This document shows positions 16,938-26,558 of a stretch of 64,000 nt of DNA, one piece after another. Numbering within the stretch: the stretch's first letter is position 1; each line of letters opens with the position of its first letter. The DNA is taken from positions 496,001-560,000 of the forward strand of contig CP129466.1 of the NCBI GenBank assembly GCA_030583605.1, written 5' to 3'. Source of the stretch: Gammaproteobacteria bacterium (GTDB taxonomy: Bacteria; Pseudomonadota; Gammaproteobacteria; Steroidobacterales; GCA-2729495). The position numbers and the translations under genes were made by a program. A model generated the notes under the pieces. The model searched no databases. It saw only the letters and a list, made by a program, of their open reading frames with translations, and was not told where the DNA came from.

Positions 16938-17890
16938 CGGCCTGCGAGGCGCCTGGCCTCCACCACGCCGATGCCCCAGCGCCAGCGCTGGCCGGGCTGG
17001 AGTTCGGGCGTCGTGACGCCTTCAGGGTCGATGATCTCCTCACCGCCGTAGCGCGCCTTCACTTCCTGCCAGGCGAGGCCGACTCCGGTGCCAGGCCACT
17101 GGCCGGGAAACAGGCAGATGTCATGAAAGGCGACCATGCCCTGCGGGCTCACCAGTGAACTGTACATCTCGAAATCGGCCAGGCAGCCTTCGTAGGAGTG
17201 ATCGCCGTCGATGAACAGCAGGTCGATGCCGCGTCCGCCGAGGATCGCGAGCAGGTGCTCGCGGGTCGTCGCCAGGTGCGAGTCCGCGGGAATGAAGTGA
17301 AACTGCTGGGTCAGCGGGCCGAAGCTGGCGAAGACCTCCCGCTCGCCCGGCGTCTGGCCGCCGCAGTTCGGTGCGCCGGGCAGGTCGATGCTGACCAGCG
17401 TCGCGTCACGCGCCGCGAGCTGGCTGAAGCAGAACAGCATGCCGCCGCGCGCGGTGCCGATCTCCACCACGACCTGCGGCGCGAGGTCCCGCACGCGGGC
17501 GAGGAACACGCCGAGCTCGTAGTCGTTCTGGATGGCGATGATGGAATCCTTCGTGCGGTTCACCAGTTCGCCGAGATCCACCGGCAGATGATCGTCGCAC
17601 CAGCCCAGCTGTTGCAGCTGGTCCACGATCGGCTGGTGCGAGGCGCGAACCTCCGCACCGGCCATGAGTTCGCTCACCAGGGCCGCACTCCGTTCGTCGA
17701 TCTGCACCCGTCCCTGGCGCCAGGCGTGATAGAGCAGCCAGGGTGTCTTGTAGGGGTTTGCAGCCGGCTGCGGCAGCCCGGCACGCATCGAGGCGCCGAA
17801 GGCATCATTGCCGAGACGCAGGAAGAGCTCGGTATTGACCCGGTACTCGTTGAACTTCTCGGTGTGCACCAGGCGCAGGTTGCCGAACAT
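16934..17890 (-). CDS. Class I SAM-dependent methyltransferase (CmcI-like)
   Basis: The 318-residue protein has a Rossmann methyltransferase core: motif I VVVEIGTARGGMLFCFSQLA, a motif II acidic residue in LVSIDLPG and the downstream LLFIDGDHSYEGCLADFEMY with FHDI. This arrangement is that of the Methyltransf_24/CmcI type. The N-terminal 120 residues are a helical cap. The start MFGNLRLVHTEKFNEYRVNT lies 164 bp from the divergent 2OG oxygenase gene. It is cotranslated with the 445-residue oxygenase, so the two probably act on one substrate. Confidence 0.83.
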   Translation of the reverse strand: MFGNLRLVHTEKFNEYRVNTELFLRLGNDAFGASMRAGLPQPAANPYKTPWLLYHAWRQGRVQIDERSAALVSELMAGAEVRASHQPIVDQLQQLGWCDDHLPVDLGELVNRTKDSIIAIQNDYELGVFLARVRDLAPQVVVEIGTARGGMLFCFSQLAARDATLVSIDLPGAPNCGGQTPGEREVFASFGPLTQQFHFIPADSHLATTREHLLAILGGRGIDLLFIDGDHSYEGCLADFEMYSSLVSPQGMVAFHDICLFPGQWPGTGVGLAWQEVKARYGGEEIIDPEGVTTPELQPGQRWRWGIGVVEARRLAGR

Positions 17891-18054
17891 CGGGGCAGCG
17901 GTTTCGCGTGACAGTGGCGGTGGAGTATACGGCAGCGTCTTCCGCGGTCGCCGCGCCCCGCATGACATCGCGGCTGTACGGCAGCCGCACGCCCCGCCAG
18001 TAGGATAGGCTGTCGCTTTGCCATGGCACGGCGCCGCGCGCGATCGCAGGGCTT

Positions 18055-18612
18055 ATGTACAACCAGTTCCTCAAGGCGGTCGGGCAGTTCCCCGCGGTGT
18101 TTACACCCGCAGAGTGCCAGCGGCTGATCGAGTTGCCGCTGCCGGCGGTGGACGCGGGCGTGCAGGCCCGGGACAACAGCGAGGGCCACGTCGATTACCA
18201 GCTCCGGCGGACCCGTGAAAGACCGGTGCCGCCCGACCCCGAATACCTCTGGATCTTCCAGCGCCTGGCGACGGTGGCGGGCGAGGCCAACCGCAAGGCC
18301 TACCAGTTCCGGCTGGAGGATTTCATGACCGTGACGGTCCTCGAATACTCGCCGGACGGATACTTCGACTGGCACCTCGACCTCGGCACCGGAGACTTCG
18401 CGGCCCGCAAGCTGAGCATGGTCACGTTCCTGACGCCACCGGAGCACTACGAAGGCGGCGGGTTGCAGTTCATGGACGGCGAGCCGCCGCTACGGCTGGC
18501 GCAGGGCACGACGGTGATATTTCCTTCCTACCTCATGCACAAAGTCGAGCCGGTCACCCGCGGCCAGCGCTTCACCCTGGTCTCGTGGGTGCACGGGCCG
18601 AGTTTCTCCTGA
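18055..18612 (+). CDS. 2OG-Fe(II) dioxygenase (prolyl 4-hydroxylase-like)
   Basis: The 185-residue protein carries the iron facial triad WHLD (His, Asp) and the distal His in YLMHKVEPV. The Arg in RGQRFTLVSWVHGP is in the 2-oxoglutarate position. The pattern matches PKHD-type hydroxylases such as PiuC. It lies between two methyltransferase genes, divergent from one and convergent with the other. Confidence 0.85.
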   Translation: MYNQFLKAVGQFPAVFTPAECQRLIELPLPAVDAGVQARDNSEGHVDYQLRRTRERPVPPDPEYLWIFQRLATVAGEANRKAYQFRLEDFMTVTVLEYSPDGYFDWHLDLGTGDFAARKLSMVTFLTPPEHYEGGGLQFMDGEPPLRLAQGTTVIFPSYLMHKVEPVTRGQRFTLVSWVHGPSFS

Positions 18613-18637
18613 GGCGGACGGAGGCGCGGCCGACTGC

Positions 18638-19945
18638 TCAGAACGGCTGCAGGCGCGAGTAGTCGGGCACCTTCCGGCCGTAGCTGCCGTGTTTCAGCAG
18701 GAACAGGTGGCCGTGGCTGTGCAGCTGCGCGAACAGCGGCAGCAGTTCGCCCTGGATGTCGGCGCGGCTGACGCCTGGCAGCGTATTCAGGATCGTCCCG
18801 AAGATCGTACTGAGCGGCGTGCGGCCGTCCATGTGCGCGAACAGCAGCCGGTTGATCGGTGTGCCGGTGACGGTGAGCCTGCCGCTGCGACCCTCGAAGG
18901 TGATCGTTCGTCCGGGGTGCAGGCCGCCGGCGATGGCTGCGTGCTGCCCGTGCATCCGCCCGAGCAGCATCAGCGTGTGGTCCTCGTCGTCCAGGCGGGC
19001 TGCGCGGTGCACCGATCGTTGCCCGAGATAAAACTCATGCGCGGCGAGATCGCCGACCACCAGTTCGGCGAGCGCCTGGCGACTCTCGGGGGATCCGGTG
19101 TGTGCGGGTACGAGCTCGGGCGGCAGCAGGTTCGCCGGATCGTAGGCGCGTGCCCGATCGACGAACGCGAGTATGTCCATACCAGCGGAGCCGGCGAGGC
19201 GATGGAGGGCGGGTACGTCGAAGCAGCGGTCCTGACTGTGCAGCAACAGGTCGTACAGGCCGGAGTCACCGAAGCCTTCCGGCGCGATCTCCAGGCGCCA
19301 GGCATCGAGATCGCGCATGAAGCTGTTCGTCGCGGGCAGTGCCGCCAGCAGTTTCCGCGTCTGCCTGATCCTGTCGGTGGTGGCGAGGCCGGGCGGCAGA
19401 TACTCCCGCAGCAGGGCCTGCATGTCGTACACGGAGCGGCGGCCGTACTGGCCGTAGAGCATCAGCAGGATGACCCCGTCGGCCTGCAGCACGCTCTGCA
19501 GCATATTCAGCCCCGCCTCGGGGGACTCCAGGTGGTGCAGTACGCCGGTGCAGTTGATGTAGTCGAAACGGCCGAGGTCGAGGGACGGGATGTCGAGGAT
19601 GGAGCCCTGCAACCAGCGGATGTTCTCCAGGCCGCGGCGGCGCGCCCGCTCCCGGGCGAGCGCGAGCGAGGGTGCGGACAGGTCGATGTACACGACCTCG
19701 CCGCCCAGACCGCGCAGTTGCTCCGCGAGATAGATCGTGCTGTCGCCCGTGCCGCCGCCTGCGACCAGCGCGCGAAAGCCGCGGCTGAAGTCGCGGTCGC
19801 CGCCGAAGCAGTGGTGGTTGAGCACGACCAGGTTGTCGCCGATCTTGTGGATGAGCCGCTGTGTCTCGAGCGCGGGATCGCGCGGCGGATACGGCAGTTC
19901 TTCGTACTGCGCCTTGACGGATTCGAGGAAGCTGCCGCTGGTCAT
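18638..19945 (-). CDS. SAM-dependent methyltransferase with C-terminal winged-helix-like segment
   Basis: The 435-residue protein begins with YEELPYPPRDP, seen in a subset of class I methyltransferases. Motif I is FRALVAGGGTGDSTIYLAE, with VVYIDLSAPSLALAR and FDYINCTGVLHHL following. After residue about 350 a segment with NRLLFAHMDGRTPLSTI and later LPLFAQLHSHGHLFLL recalls the DG-containing winged-helix modules of bacterial protein lysine methyltransferases or PqqD-like domains. This is by-eye similarity. Substrate unknown, possibly a protein. Confidence 0.8.
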   Translation of the reverse strand: MTSGSFLESVKAQYEELPYPPRDPALETQRLIHKIGDNLVVLNHHCFGGDRDFSRGFRALVAGGGTGDSTIYLAEQLRGLGGEVVYIDLSAPSLALARERARRRGLENIRWLQGSILDIPSLDLGRFDYINCTGVLHHLESPEAGLNMLQSVLQADGVILLMLYGQYGRRSVYDMQALLREYLPPGLATTDRIRQTRKLLAALPATNSFMRDLDAWRLEIAPEGFGDSGLYDLLLHSQDRCFDVPALHRLAGSAGMDILAFVDRARAYDPANLLPPELVPAHTGSPESRQALAELVVGDLAAHEFYLGQRSVHRAARLDDEDHTLMLLGRMHGQHAAIAGGLHPGRTITFEGRSGRLTVTGTPINRLLFAHMDGRTPLSTIFGTILNTLPGVSRADIQGELLPLFAQLHSHGHLFLLKHGSYGRKVPDYSRLQPF

Positions 19946-19968
19946 CGCCGCTGTCGGCCGGCGCCGGG

Positions 19969-20502
19969 CTAACGCGTCGTGCGCAGCAGGTATTCGAGGA
20001 TCAGGCGGTTGCGCTCCGGGCTGGCCTCGTAGCCGATCATCGGCGGGTAACGCATGCGGTTACCGGGCACCATGGCGGCAGGGTCTTCGATGAACGCGGC
20101 CATGGTGTCCGGGGTCCAGACCAGGCCATTCTCGCGCGCCTCGATGAAGGCTTCCGAATAAGTGAAGCGACTGACCGCCCCTGCCGGCTTGCCGAAGATG
20201 CGGTGCAGGTTTGGCCCGACACGGTTCTCGCCGCCTTCCTCCAGCGTGTGGCAGAAGCGGCACCAGGTGAATGCGGCCTTCTGCGCGGCCAGCTCTTCGT
20301 CGCTGATCGCCGGCAGCGGCTCGGCATAGAAGTCGGGCAGGTTCCTGCCGGCGAGGAGGCGGTCGATCTCTGCCTGCGGCACGACCTCATCTGAGCCGAT
20401 CGGCACGACACCGAACCACCAGTAGGGGAAGTACATTGCCAGGGCGAGGAAGGCGAGCAGCACCGCCGAGTGCAGCACACGGGTTCCTGCGGAAACACTC
20501 AT
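19969..20502 (-). CDS. Membrane-anchored c-type cytochrome
   Basis: The 177-residue protein has an N-terminal membrane anchor (SAVLLAFLALAMYFPYWWFG), a single heme-binding CRFCH and a later Met (NRMRYPPMIGY) that can be the sixth ligand, as in class I cytochromes c. RVGPNLHRIFGKPAG is a typical surrounding motif. It should face the periplasm. The neighbouring gene encodes a cytochrome b, 24 bp away on the same strand, so the two probably form an electron-transfer pair. Confidence 0.87.
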   Translation of the reverse strand: MSVSAGTRVLHSAVLLAFLALAMYFPYWWFGVVPIGSDEVVPQAEIDRLLAGRNLPDFYAEPLPAISDEELAAQKAAFTWCRFCHTLEEGGENRVGPNLHRIFGKPAGAVSRFTYSEAFIEARENGLVWTPDTMAAFIEDPAAMVPGNRMRYPPMIGYEASPERNRLILEYLLRTTR

Positions 20503-20526
20503 CGATAGACTCCCGAGCGCCCCGGC

Positions 20527-21069
20527 CTACACGAGCCTGCCGGGAAAAAGGCGGCGCAACCCGACGCGGTAACGCAGATGCTGGTACCCGCCGAATGCGA
20601 GCCAGATGCCGAACAGCATGAGGTAGTAGAACGCGAGCGTGCTGTGCAGGTAGCCCAACGGAATGCGCAGCTGCTCGCTCTTCGCGACCAGCCGCGGCAG
20701 CGTCACCCCGAACAGCACCACGTCGCGGCCCTCGCCCCAGGCATAGAAAAACCCGATCACGCTGGTGATCGCAAACACGAGGCAGAGGAAGACGAGGAGG
20801 GTGCGGTTGAAGGCAAAAGACGCTGCGGGCAGTCCCCGTGGCGGTTCGGGTGCGGGATCCCGGGCGAACCACCACAGCCGCACGCCCGCGAGCACGCCGA
20901 CGATCAGCCCGAGGCTGTCGTGTACGAGCCGCAATGTCTCACGCTGGTCGATCGGGGTCCGCGGCAGCGTGACGATATTCAGCAACAGCACCGTGAACAG
21001 CAGCGCGAGCGTCCATCCCAGGATGGTCGAACGCCGGTCCTGTACTCCGGGAGGCAGCGATGGGCTCAT
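20527..21069 (-). CDS. Cytochrome b561-type membrane protein
   Basis: The protein of about 180 residues has four hydrophobic membrane segments and histidines suited for heme b: LVHDSLGLIVGVLAGVRLWW, LGYLHSTLAFYYLMLFG and GGYQHLRYRVG. The ATG at 21067-21069 is chosen; a GTG at 21106-21108 is possible. It is upstream of the cytochrome c gene, with which it probably moves electrons across the inner membrane. The ancestral electron donor is not visible. Confidence 0.82.
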   Translation of the reverse strand: MSPSLPPGVQDRRSTILGWTLALLFTVLLLNIVTLPRTPIDQRETLRLVHDSLGLIVGVLAGVRLWWFARDPAPEPPRGLPAASFAFNRTLLVFLCLVFAITSVIGFFYAWGEGRDVVLFGVTLPRLVAKSEQLRIPLGYLHSTLAFYYLMLFGIWLAFGGYQHLRYRVGLRRLFPGRLV

Positions 21070-21153
21070 GCAGGCTCTTCGTAACCAGCCGGCGGACAGT
21101 GTACTCACAGTTCGCGCTTCTTATTCCACCTGTCGGGTTGCCCGCTCCGCAGG

Positions 21154-21447
21154 GTGGAATGTGACCGCCAGGTCGCGCCCTACACCAACCGGCAGAATCT
21201 CTCCGTTGAGTGGGACCTGAACGGCAGTCTGAAGGATCGCAGTGACCGGAATCAGGGCGGGCTCTACGAGGAGTTCTTCTACGATTATGTCGCCAATGGC
21301 AACATGACCCGCCGGTCCGGGGGCGGCACGGTGAGCGGGTACTCCTGCAACCTGCCGAACAGCATCACCCAGGACACCTGCTCCAGCCAGTTCTCTGACA
21401 CCCCGAGCCGAGCCTGCTGGAGGCAGGAGGCGAACTACGGCGGCACC
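21154..21447 (+). pseudogene. RHS/YD-repeat protein fragment
   Basis: The frame encodes NRQNLSVEWDLNGSLKDRSD and EEFFYDYVANGNMTRRS, typical of RHS repeats that continue for hundreds of residues in intact proteins. Only about 90 residues remain and no RHS start or core lies upstream. The frame ends where the IS91-family fragment begins near 21448, so the insertion or later recombination cut the gene. Confidence 0.65.
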
Positions 21448-21449
21448 GG

Positions 21450-21881
21450 GCGATGAGCTGGGCGCAGCGGCTCAAACGGGTGTCCCGCATCGACATCGAG
21501 CCGTGCGAGCGCTGCGGGGGGCAGGTGAAGATCATTGCGAGCATCGACGACCCGCAAGTCATCGGGGAGATTCTCGCGCACCTGGCGCAGGCCGGGCAGG
21601 CAGGCAGCACGCCGGCTGACATCAGCACGGCGCAGCGCGCCCGCGGGCCGCCGGAGCAGAGGACGTTCGATCTCAACTGAAGCCGTGTCACGCGCCTGGG
21701 ATGCGGGCGCGGCGCGGCCGACTGCGTCTGCCAGCTCGTGCAGTGCGAGAATCTGCCCCTCACGTCGCCATTTCCGGCAGCGCGACAGGGGGCTTGATCG
21801 CCCGGCGGCCGCTACCGCGGGCCGCCGGCTTTGCGGCGGGGGGCTACACTGCTGGCAGCATGGGCTTTGAACGTCCTATTC
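21450..21881 (+). mobile_element. IS91-family fragment A (transposase C-terminus and element end)
   Basis: The frame 21453-21680 encodes the last 75 residues of an IS91-type transposase, including the CERCGGQVKIIASIDDP zinc-like motif, and is nearly identical to the C-terminus of the copy ending at 40823. Similarity continues past the stop to the terminal CTTTGAACGTCCTATTC (21865-21881), which corresponds to the end at 41024. The rest of the transposase is missing, so it is immobile. Confidence 0.8.
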
Positions 21882-22526
21882 CCGAGGGCGTTTTTGAAAA
21901 CACTATCCGCTGGGAGCGTCAGACAAATTGGGCGGGCATGGCCACACACATAGAACGCCTCAGGCAGCGTCATAGTTTCGCAATCCTGGCGTGATGGCAC
22001 CGCCTGATCGGACGACCATGAGTTCACACAGCACCGACGCATGTCCGCCGCAATTGATGGAAGAACTCCAGGCCATGCGCGCGCCGTTTCGAGCCGCGTA
22101 CGACACCCTCTGGCGACGGGAAAGAGCTTTTCGCTATGTCTATTGGCTTGACCACCACGAGTGCCCATCGTTCAATCTGATCGGCAGCTGGACAACGCCG
22201 GATCTGCAAGCAGAGCGCGCGCTATGGAAGGCCGTACGTGACGACAAGCTCGACGATACCGAGATTGTTGATCAGGTGACAGGACTACTCGAGCAGCGGT
22301 TTGGCCTGCCATTTGACTCGATGATCGAGCGAGCTATGGATCCCACTCTGGCCGAGCGTGCCCTGCCGGTCTGGAATCAGGCCACTGAGTCGCTGCTACC
22401 CCAGACACTCGGTCATTGGCGTATCAAGGGAATGACTGACTCTAAGAAACCCGGACTGGGCCAATCATATGCCTACCGGCACACCGACGCTGACTCAACC
22501 CTGACCCTCTATCTCTACGACGGGTT

Positions 22527-23387
22527 CTACCCCATTTCCGCGGACAGTTGAGTTAAGGCTGTAAACTTCCGATCTTGCCGTGCCACTCTACGACGCATTC
22601 GTGGATTGTGGAACCGTTCCAGATAGTCGAACAGGTCCGCCCGCGCTTCGTCGCGAGTCCGATACTTTCGATGGTTCACGCGTTCGCGTTTGAGCATTCC
22701 AAAGAACCCCTCGCAGGCCGCGTTGTCGGCGCAGTGACCGACGGCGCTCATGCTGCACACCAGGGCATTGCCCCCGAGGAACTTCTGGTAGGTGCCGCTG
22801 ATGAACTGCCCGCCGCGATCCGAGTGCAGGATGGTCTCCGAGCCGCCCGCCCTTTGCCATACGGCCATTTGCACGGCACGCACGACCATGTGGCGATCCT
22901 GGCGATGATGCATGGACCAGCCGACTACCAAGTTGCTGAACAGATCCAGCACGACGCACAGATGCAGCTTGCCTTCGAGCGTCGGGATCTCGGTGATATC
23001 GGTGACCCACTTGGTCTCCGGTTCGTTGGCCGTGAAGTCGCGCTCGAGCAGATTCTCGACGCCCACGGGGCGAGCACCAGGCTTGCCACCGAACCGACGC
23101 TTGCGCCGCCGCGGCCAGCCCTGCAATCCGGCTTTGGCCATCAGGCGGGCCACGCGGTTCAGACTGACCATCTCGCCTTCGTCAGTGAGATCCTCGTGCA
23201 TGCGTGGCGCTCCGATCACGCCCAGGCTGTCCTCGTGGATCTCCTGGATACGCTCCAACAGACGCGCATTGGCGCGTGCCCGCGGCCCCGGCGTACGGCA
23301 CGCAAAGGCGTAGAAGCCGCTCCGGGAGACTCGCAGGCAGCGACACATCAACCCGACCGGGTACTCACTGCGGCAGTGTGCAATCAC
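22527..23387 (-). CDS. IS3-family transposase OrfB
   Basis: The 286-residue integrase-type catalytic subunit has the DDE triad in [21 protein letters not shown] and [14 protein letters not shown]. The N-terminus has the HTH_21-like segment [14 protein letters not shown]. The GTG start overlaps the OrfA stop in a GTGA. In this family the active protein is an OrfAB fusion made by frameshifting. Confidence 0.9.
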   Translation of the reverse strand: MIAHCRSEYPVGLMCRCLRVSRSGFYAFACRTPGPRARANARLLERIQEIHEDSLGVIGAPRMHEDLTDEGEMVSLNRVARLMAKAGLQGWPRRRKRRFGGKPGARPVGVENLLERDFTANEPETKWVTDITEIPTLEGKLHLCVVLDLFSNLVVGWSMHHRQDRHMVVRAVQMAVWQRAGGSETILHSDRGGQFISGTYQKFLGGNALVCSMSAVGHCADNAACEGFFGMLKRERVNHRKYRTRDEARADLFDYLERFHNPRMRRRVARQDRKFTALTQLSAEMG

Positions 23388-23683
23388 CGCGTACCGCTCG
23401 GTGACTGCTTCGCGAAGTACGCTGCCGCGTCTTTTAAAAAATCCCGTTCCTTGGTGACCTTCGACAACTCGCGCTTCAAGCGCGCCATCTCTTCGTCGCG
23501 AGCCGTCCCGCCGCCTGGAAAAGCCTTACCCGTACCGGCATCGGCCTCACGGACCCAGCGGGTCAGCATGTTCGGGTTGACGCCGACCTCCAAGGCAATC
23601 TTCCGGCAGCTCGACTGGGATCGCCGAACCAGCTCGACGAGTTCCCGCTTGTACTCAGGGCTGTAGTGCTTGCGCTTCGACAT
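23384..23683 (-). CDS. IS3-family transposase OrfA
   Basis: The protein of about 99 residues starts [20 protein letters not shown] and carries the helix-turn-helix ([20 protein letters not shown]) and leucine-zipper-like helix ([19 protein letters not shown]) of IS3 OrfA proteins. A T-rich and A-rich run TTTTTTAAAAG near its end could be a frameshift site. It overlaps OrfB by four bases. Confidence 0.88.
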   Translation of the reverse strand: MSKRKHYSPEYKRELVELVRRSQSSCRKIALEVGVNPNMLTRWVREADAGTGKAFPGGGTARDEEMARLKRELSKVTKERDFLKDAAAYFAKQSPSGTR

Positions 23684-24399
23684 GGACACTCCTTTGGCTC
23701 AGTATGAGCCTTAGTGAAAGTGTCCGCAGAATCAGGGTAGAACCCGACCATGGCCTAGACGACATCGAGCCAGGCATTTCCGACCCGCGCCTTCGCCAAG
23801 AGGTAGCGACCTGCATCGTCGACATAGAAACGCTGGCAGACACAATGGGGAGTGAAATCACCTGGTATATGCAGCCGAGCATAGAGGTGATTCGTTCCCA
23901 CAGCGACACCGAGATACGTTTCGTCAGTGCAACGTGGCTAATCGTTGACGCCGACCGCACGCGACGGGTTGGGGCATTTTCACTAACAGGTTTCCGCCGG
24001 AACTTTCTCAAGATCCGCATTACCGGTGCAGAGCCGTTCGTTGAGTCCGACGAGGGTCAGAGTGACACTTCCGCTTTAAATCTCGACTTGGCGCGGTTCG
24101 TCGAGCAATTCGGGCCGTAAAACCACTTCACCCCCCTGCCCAGTTCAAGCGTAAGCTCCCCAAAAGATTTTGCGGCGGGTCCGACTAATGACATGCTCCC
24201 CAAATTGCTACGGCCTGGAGCTTGGGTCAGCGGTTAACGCCAGCCGCGGGCTCCTCCTGCAGCAGCTCTTCCGTCACGTAGCCCAAGAATTGCTCGAGAT
24301 ACGGCCGACAGTCCGGCCGACTGAAGAGCTTGAACGTCGACAGATGCGGTGTAGCGGTCAAGGATTGTCTGGACAGTGGGTTGATGGTCACTCGGTTCG

Positions 24400-25299
24400 T
24401 CACGCCGCAAGTTTCTCGCTGTTGTCGTAGAACGCCCGCCGCGCCTCGGCAGGAGACTTGAAGCCGTGGCGCTCGATCAGCCATTCGCGGTTGTAGAGCT
24501 CCGCCCAGGCGAGCAGCGCCACGCGCAATTCCTCGACGGTCGCGAAGCTCTTGGTCCAGAGCAGCTGTTCCTTGAGCGTGCGGATCACGCGCTCCGCACA
24601 GCCGTTGCCTTCCGGGGCACGGATGAATGCTGGACTCGACTCGATGCCGAGGAACCGCAGTTCGTCCTGGAAAGCCGCGCTCAGGTACTGGCTGCCATGA
24701 TCGTGCCGCACGGTGAGCCCCTGGGCGATGTTCTCGGCGATGGCAGCAAAGCAGCGCCGCACCCCCTGGCGCAGCGGCTCGAGCGCCTCATAGCGGGTGG
24801 CCCGCGCCGCGGCGTGGATGCCGACCAGTTCCGCCGTGGCATGGTCGATGGCGATGAACACCGCCGCCTGGCCCTCCTCAGACGTCATGGTGGTGGTGAG
24901 ATCGGTCCCCCATACCGTGTCTGGTGCCGTCGGGATGATGGTGCCGTCATGCGGGTGCGGGCCACGCGGTTTGCCGAGTCGGCTCGGGGCCAACAGCCCG
25001 GCTTCCCGCATCAGCCGCAGCACGCGGGCCTTGCTGGTGCGGATGCCTTCATTGCAGCGCAGCCTGGCCCACACTTTGCGATAACCCTCGCCGACAAACG
25101 GCGAGGCGGCGAGCACGGCGCGGATTTTCGCCGTCAGCTCGGCGTCGCTGTGAGTGGTCTTGGGTCCGCGCCGGCATGGCAAGGCCCTCACCGTGGCGGC
25201 GCGCTGCGCATATACACTCGAGCGCGCCACGCCGGCGAACTCGCACACCCGCACCAGCGGCACGATCCGACCCAGGGAAACCGACGTCTCGTGCTTCAC
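24400..25299 (-). CDS. IS3-family transposase OrfB (second element)
   Basis: The 299-residue protein has DDE residues in TVWGTDLTTTM, TVRHDHGSQYLSAAF and NGCAERVIRTLKEQLL, and ends in the usual NREWLIERHGFKSPAEARR segment. It overlaps the OrfA stop by four bases. It is distinct from the OrfB of element 1. Confidence 0.9.
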   Translation of the reverse strand: MKHETSVSLGRIVPLVRVCEFAGVARSSVYAQRAATVRALPCRRGPKTTHSDAELTAKIRAVLAASPFVGEGYRKVWARLRCNEGIRTSKARVLRLMREAGLLAPSRLGKPRGPHPHDGTIIPTAPDTVWGTDLTTTMTSEEGQAAVFIAIDHATAELVGIHAAARATRYEALEPLRQGVRRCFAAIAENIAQGLTVRHDHGSQYLSAAFQDELRFLGIESSPAFIRAPEGNGCAERVIRTLKEQLLWTKSFATVEELRVALLAWAELYNREWLIERHGFKSPAEARRAFYDNSEKLAA

Positions 25300-25640
25300 G
25301 ACGTCGATTTCCCGGGGGCCAAAGGGCCGGCCTTCCTCTCGTATACCCGAATGATCTCGCGGGAGATCGCCAGATCCAGCGCGTTCTCACCGAGCGCCTT
25401 CTTCAGCGCGGCGATCTGCTCATCCCGGCCATCGACCTCGCGGCTCTTCAGCCCCGCCAGGCCATTGGCGAGGAACACCTCGCGCCATTCCGACAGTGTC
25501 GCTGCCGTCACCCGCAACTGCCGCGACAGCGTGTCAAGGTCTTCCCCCTTCAACAAGCGCAGCACCGCATCGGCCTTGCGCTTTGCCGACCAGCGGCCGG
25601 CGCCGCCGATGTCACCGTTTCGTCGATTCGCTTTGCTCAT
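25296..25640 (-). CDS. IS3-family transposase OrfA (second element)
   Basis: The protein of about 114 residues carries the HTH DTLSRQLRVTAATLSEWREV and a coiled helix (DEQIAALKKALGENALDLAI) as in IS3 OrfA. The start is taken as MSKANRRNGDI; three more residues are possible upstream. It is needed for end recognition by the element. Confidence 0.87.
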   Translation of the reverse strand: MSKANRRNGDIGGAGRWSAKRKADAVLRLLKGEDLDTLSRQLRVTAATLSEWREVFLANGLAGLKSREVDGRDEQIAALKKALGENALDLAISREIIRVYERKAGPLAPGKSTS

Positions 25641-26558
25641 CCGGAACACTCCTTCGGGCAGCTATCCTGCCCCAATCAAGTGTCCAGAGAAATCCTAGAC
25701 CAATGGAGCGGTAACCGCGCGAGCGTTATGCGGCCGAGCCCGTTACCGTTGTCGAGTCTCACCGCCTCCGCCTGATAGGCGCCCCAACCCGTTTCAAACA
25801 CCCGCCGCTCTCGCACGCGAAGCCCCTGGCCCTTGACCAGGAGATCGTGGATCGCCGCGAAAGCCTCCCTATCGATCGTAAGCAGCAGCCGCGGCTGCCA
25901 CCACGGCAAGATGCGCGACCAGAGTGCGGCGGCAAACGCCATCGATTCCCGCCGATTGGCCAAATCTGCCCAACGCGGCGAGCGGAAGGGAATGAAATAC
26001 CCCGTCATGATCTCCTCGTTCATGAACCGGGACAGTGGCAAGGCCATGCCCAGGTGTCGCCAGAGCCCCTCAGCCATACACCGCACCTGACGCTGCAACG
26101 GTGCGGCGCCCCGCTCATGCCCCGGCCATTGTTCCGACACATAGGCATTCCCGCGCTCACAACTTGCCCGGGGATGATCGGCGGGTTCGTGATCGCCACC
26201 CGGATTGAGCGTGATCAAGCCGATGCGCACGCCGGGCGACAGTGTGGCGCGCGGGGTGGTCAGAAAACGCCACCCCAATCTATGTCCCAGTCGCTGATAG
26301 GCCGCATCAATCGCGGCCACGCTCTGTTCGAATACGGCTACGGTCGGGCGGCTCTCCCCACTCACGGCAATCTCGGCTGGCGATAACATTTTCCAACTCC
26401 TTAAAATTGGTTGCGAAGCTGTGTGAGATCGGAGGCTGACAGCGCCCGGGCCTCCGCCGGGGGTAAGTACCCAACCTCATTGATCATTCCCCGGGCCGGT
26501 TGGGCTGGCGCTGCCTGCCAGGCAAGGGGCCCCGGGGTCGCGGTATGTCTATTTTATA

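Larger units (their letters stand above)
22525..23742 (-). mobile_element. IS3-family insertion sequence (element 1)
   Basis: The element of about 1.2 kb encodes OrfA and OrfB on the minus strand. Its ends are imperfect inverted repeats: TTCTACCCCATTTCCGCGG near 22525 pairs with TTCTACCCTGATTCTGCGG read from 23742 inward. The repeat may extend by GGG on both sides, which leaves the exact border uncertain by a few bases. It interrupts the gene annotated at 22018-24120. Both frames are intact, so it may be active. Confidence 0.78.
22018..24120 (+). pseudogene. Unrecognised gene split by an IS3-family element
   Basis: Two frames look like halves of one gene. The 5' part (22018 to about 22533) ends [12 protein letters not shown] and the 3' part (about 23746-24120) starts PDHGLDDIEPGISDPRLRQE and ends at a stop. 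Joined, they give a soluble protein of roughly 300 residues that I do not recognise. The IS inserts between them. Whether a short target repeat was made is unclear. Confidence 0.6.
24356..25701 (-). mobile_element. IS3-family insertion sequence (element 2)
   Basis: The element is about 1.35 kb with OrfA and OrfB on the minus strand. Its ends are imperfect inverted repeats: GGTCAAGGATTGTCTGGACA at 24356 and GGTCTAGGATTTCTCTGGAC read inward from 25701. It differs in sequence and end repeats from element 1. It interrupts the glycosylase-like gene. Both frames appear intact. Confidence 0.8.
24227..26389 (-). pseudogene. Uracil-DNA-glycosylase-like gene split by an IS3-family element
   Basis: The 5' part (26389 down to about 25702) encodes about 230 residues including GLITLNPGGDHEPADH and ends LARLPLHW. 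The 3' part (about 24355 down to 24227) encodes LSTFKLFSRPDCRPYLEQFL to a stop. The NPG segment and the terminal LSTFKLFSR resemble motifs of the uracil-DNA glycosylase superfamily, though the match is by eye. The IS at 24356-25701 separates the parts, so the gene is inactive. Confidence 0.6.
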
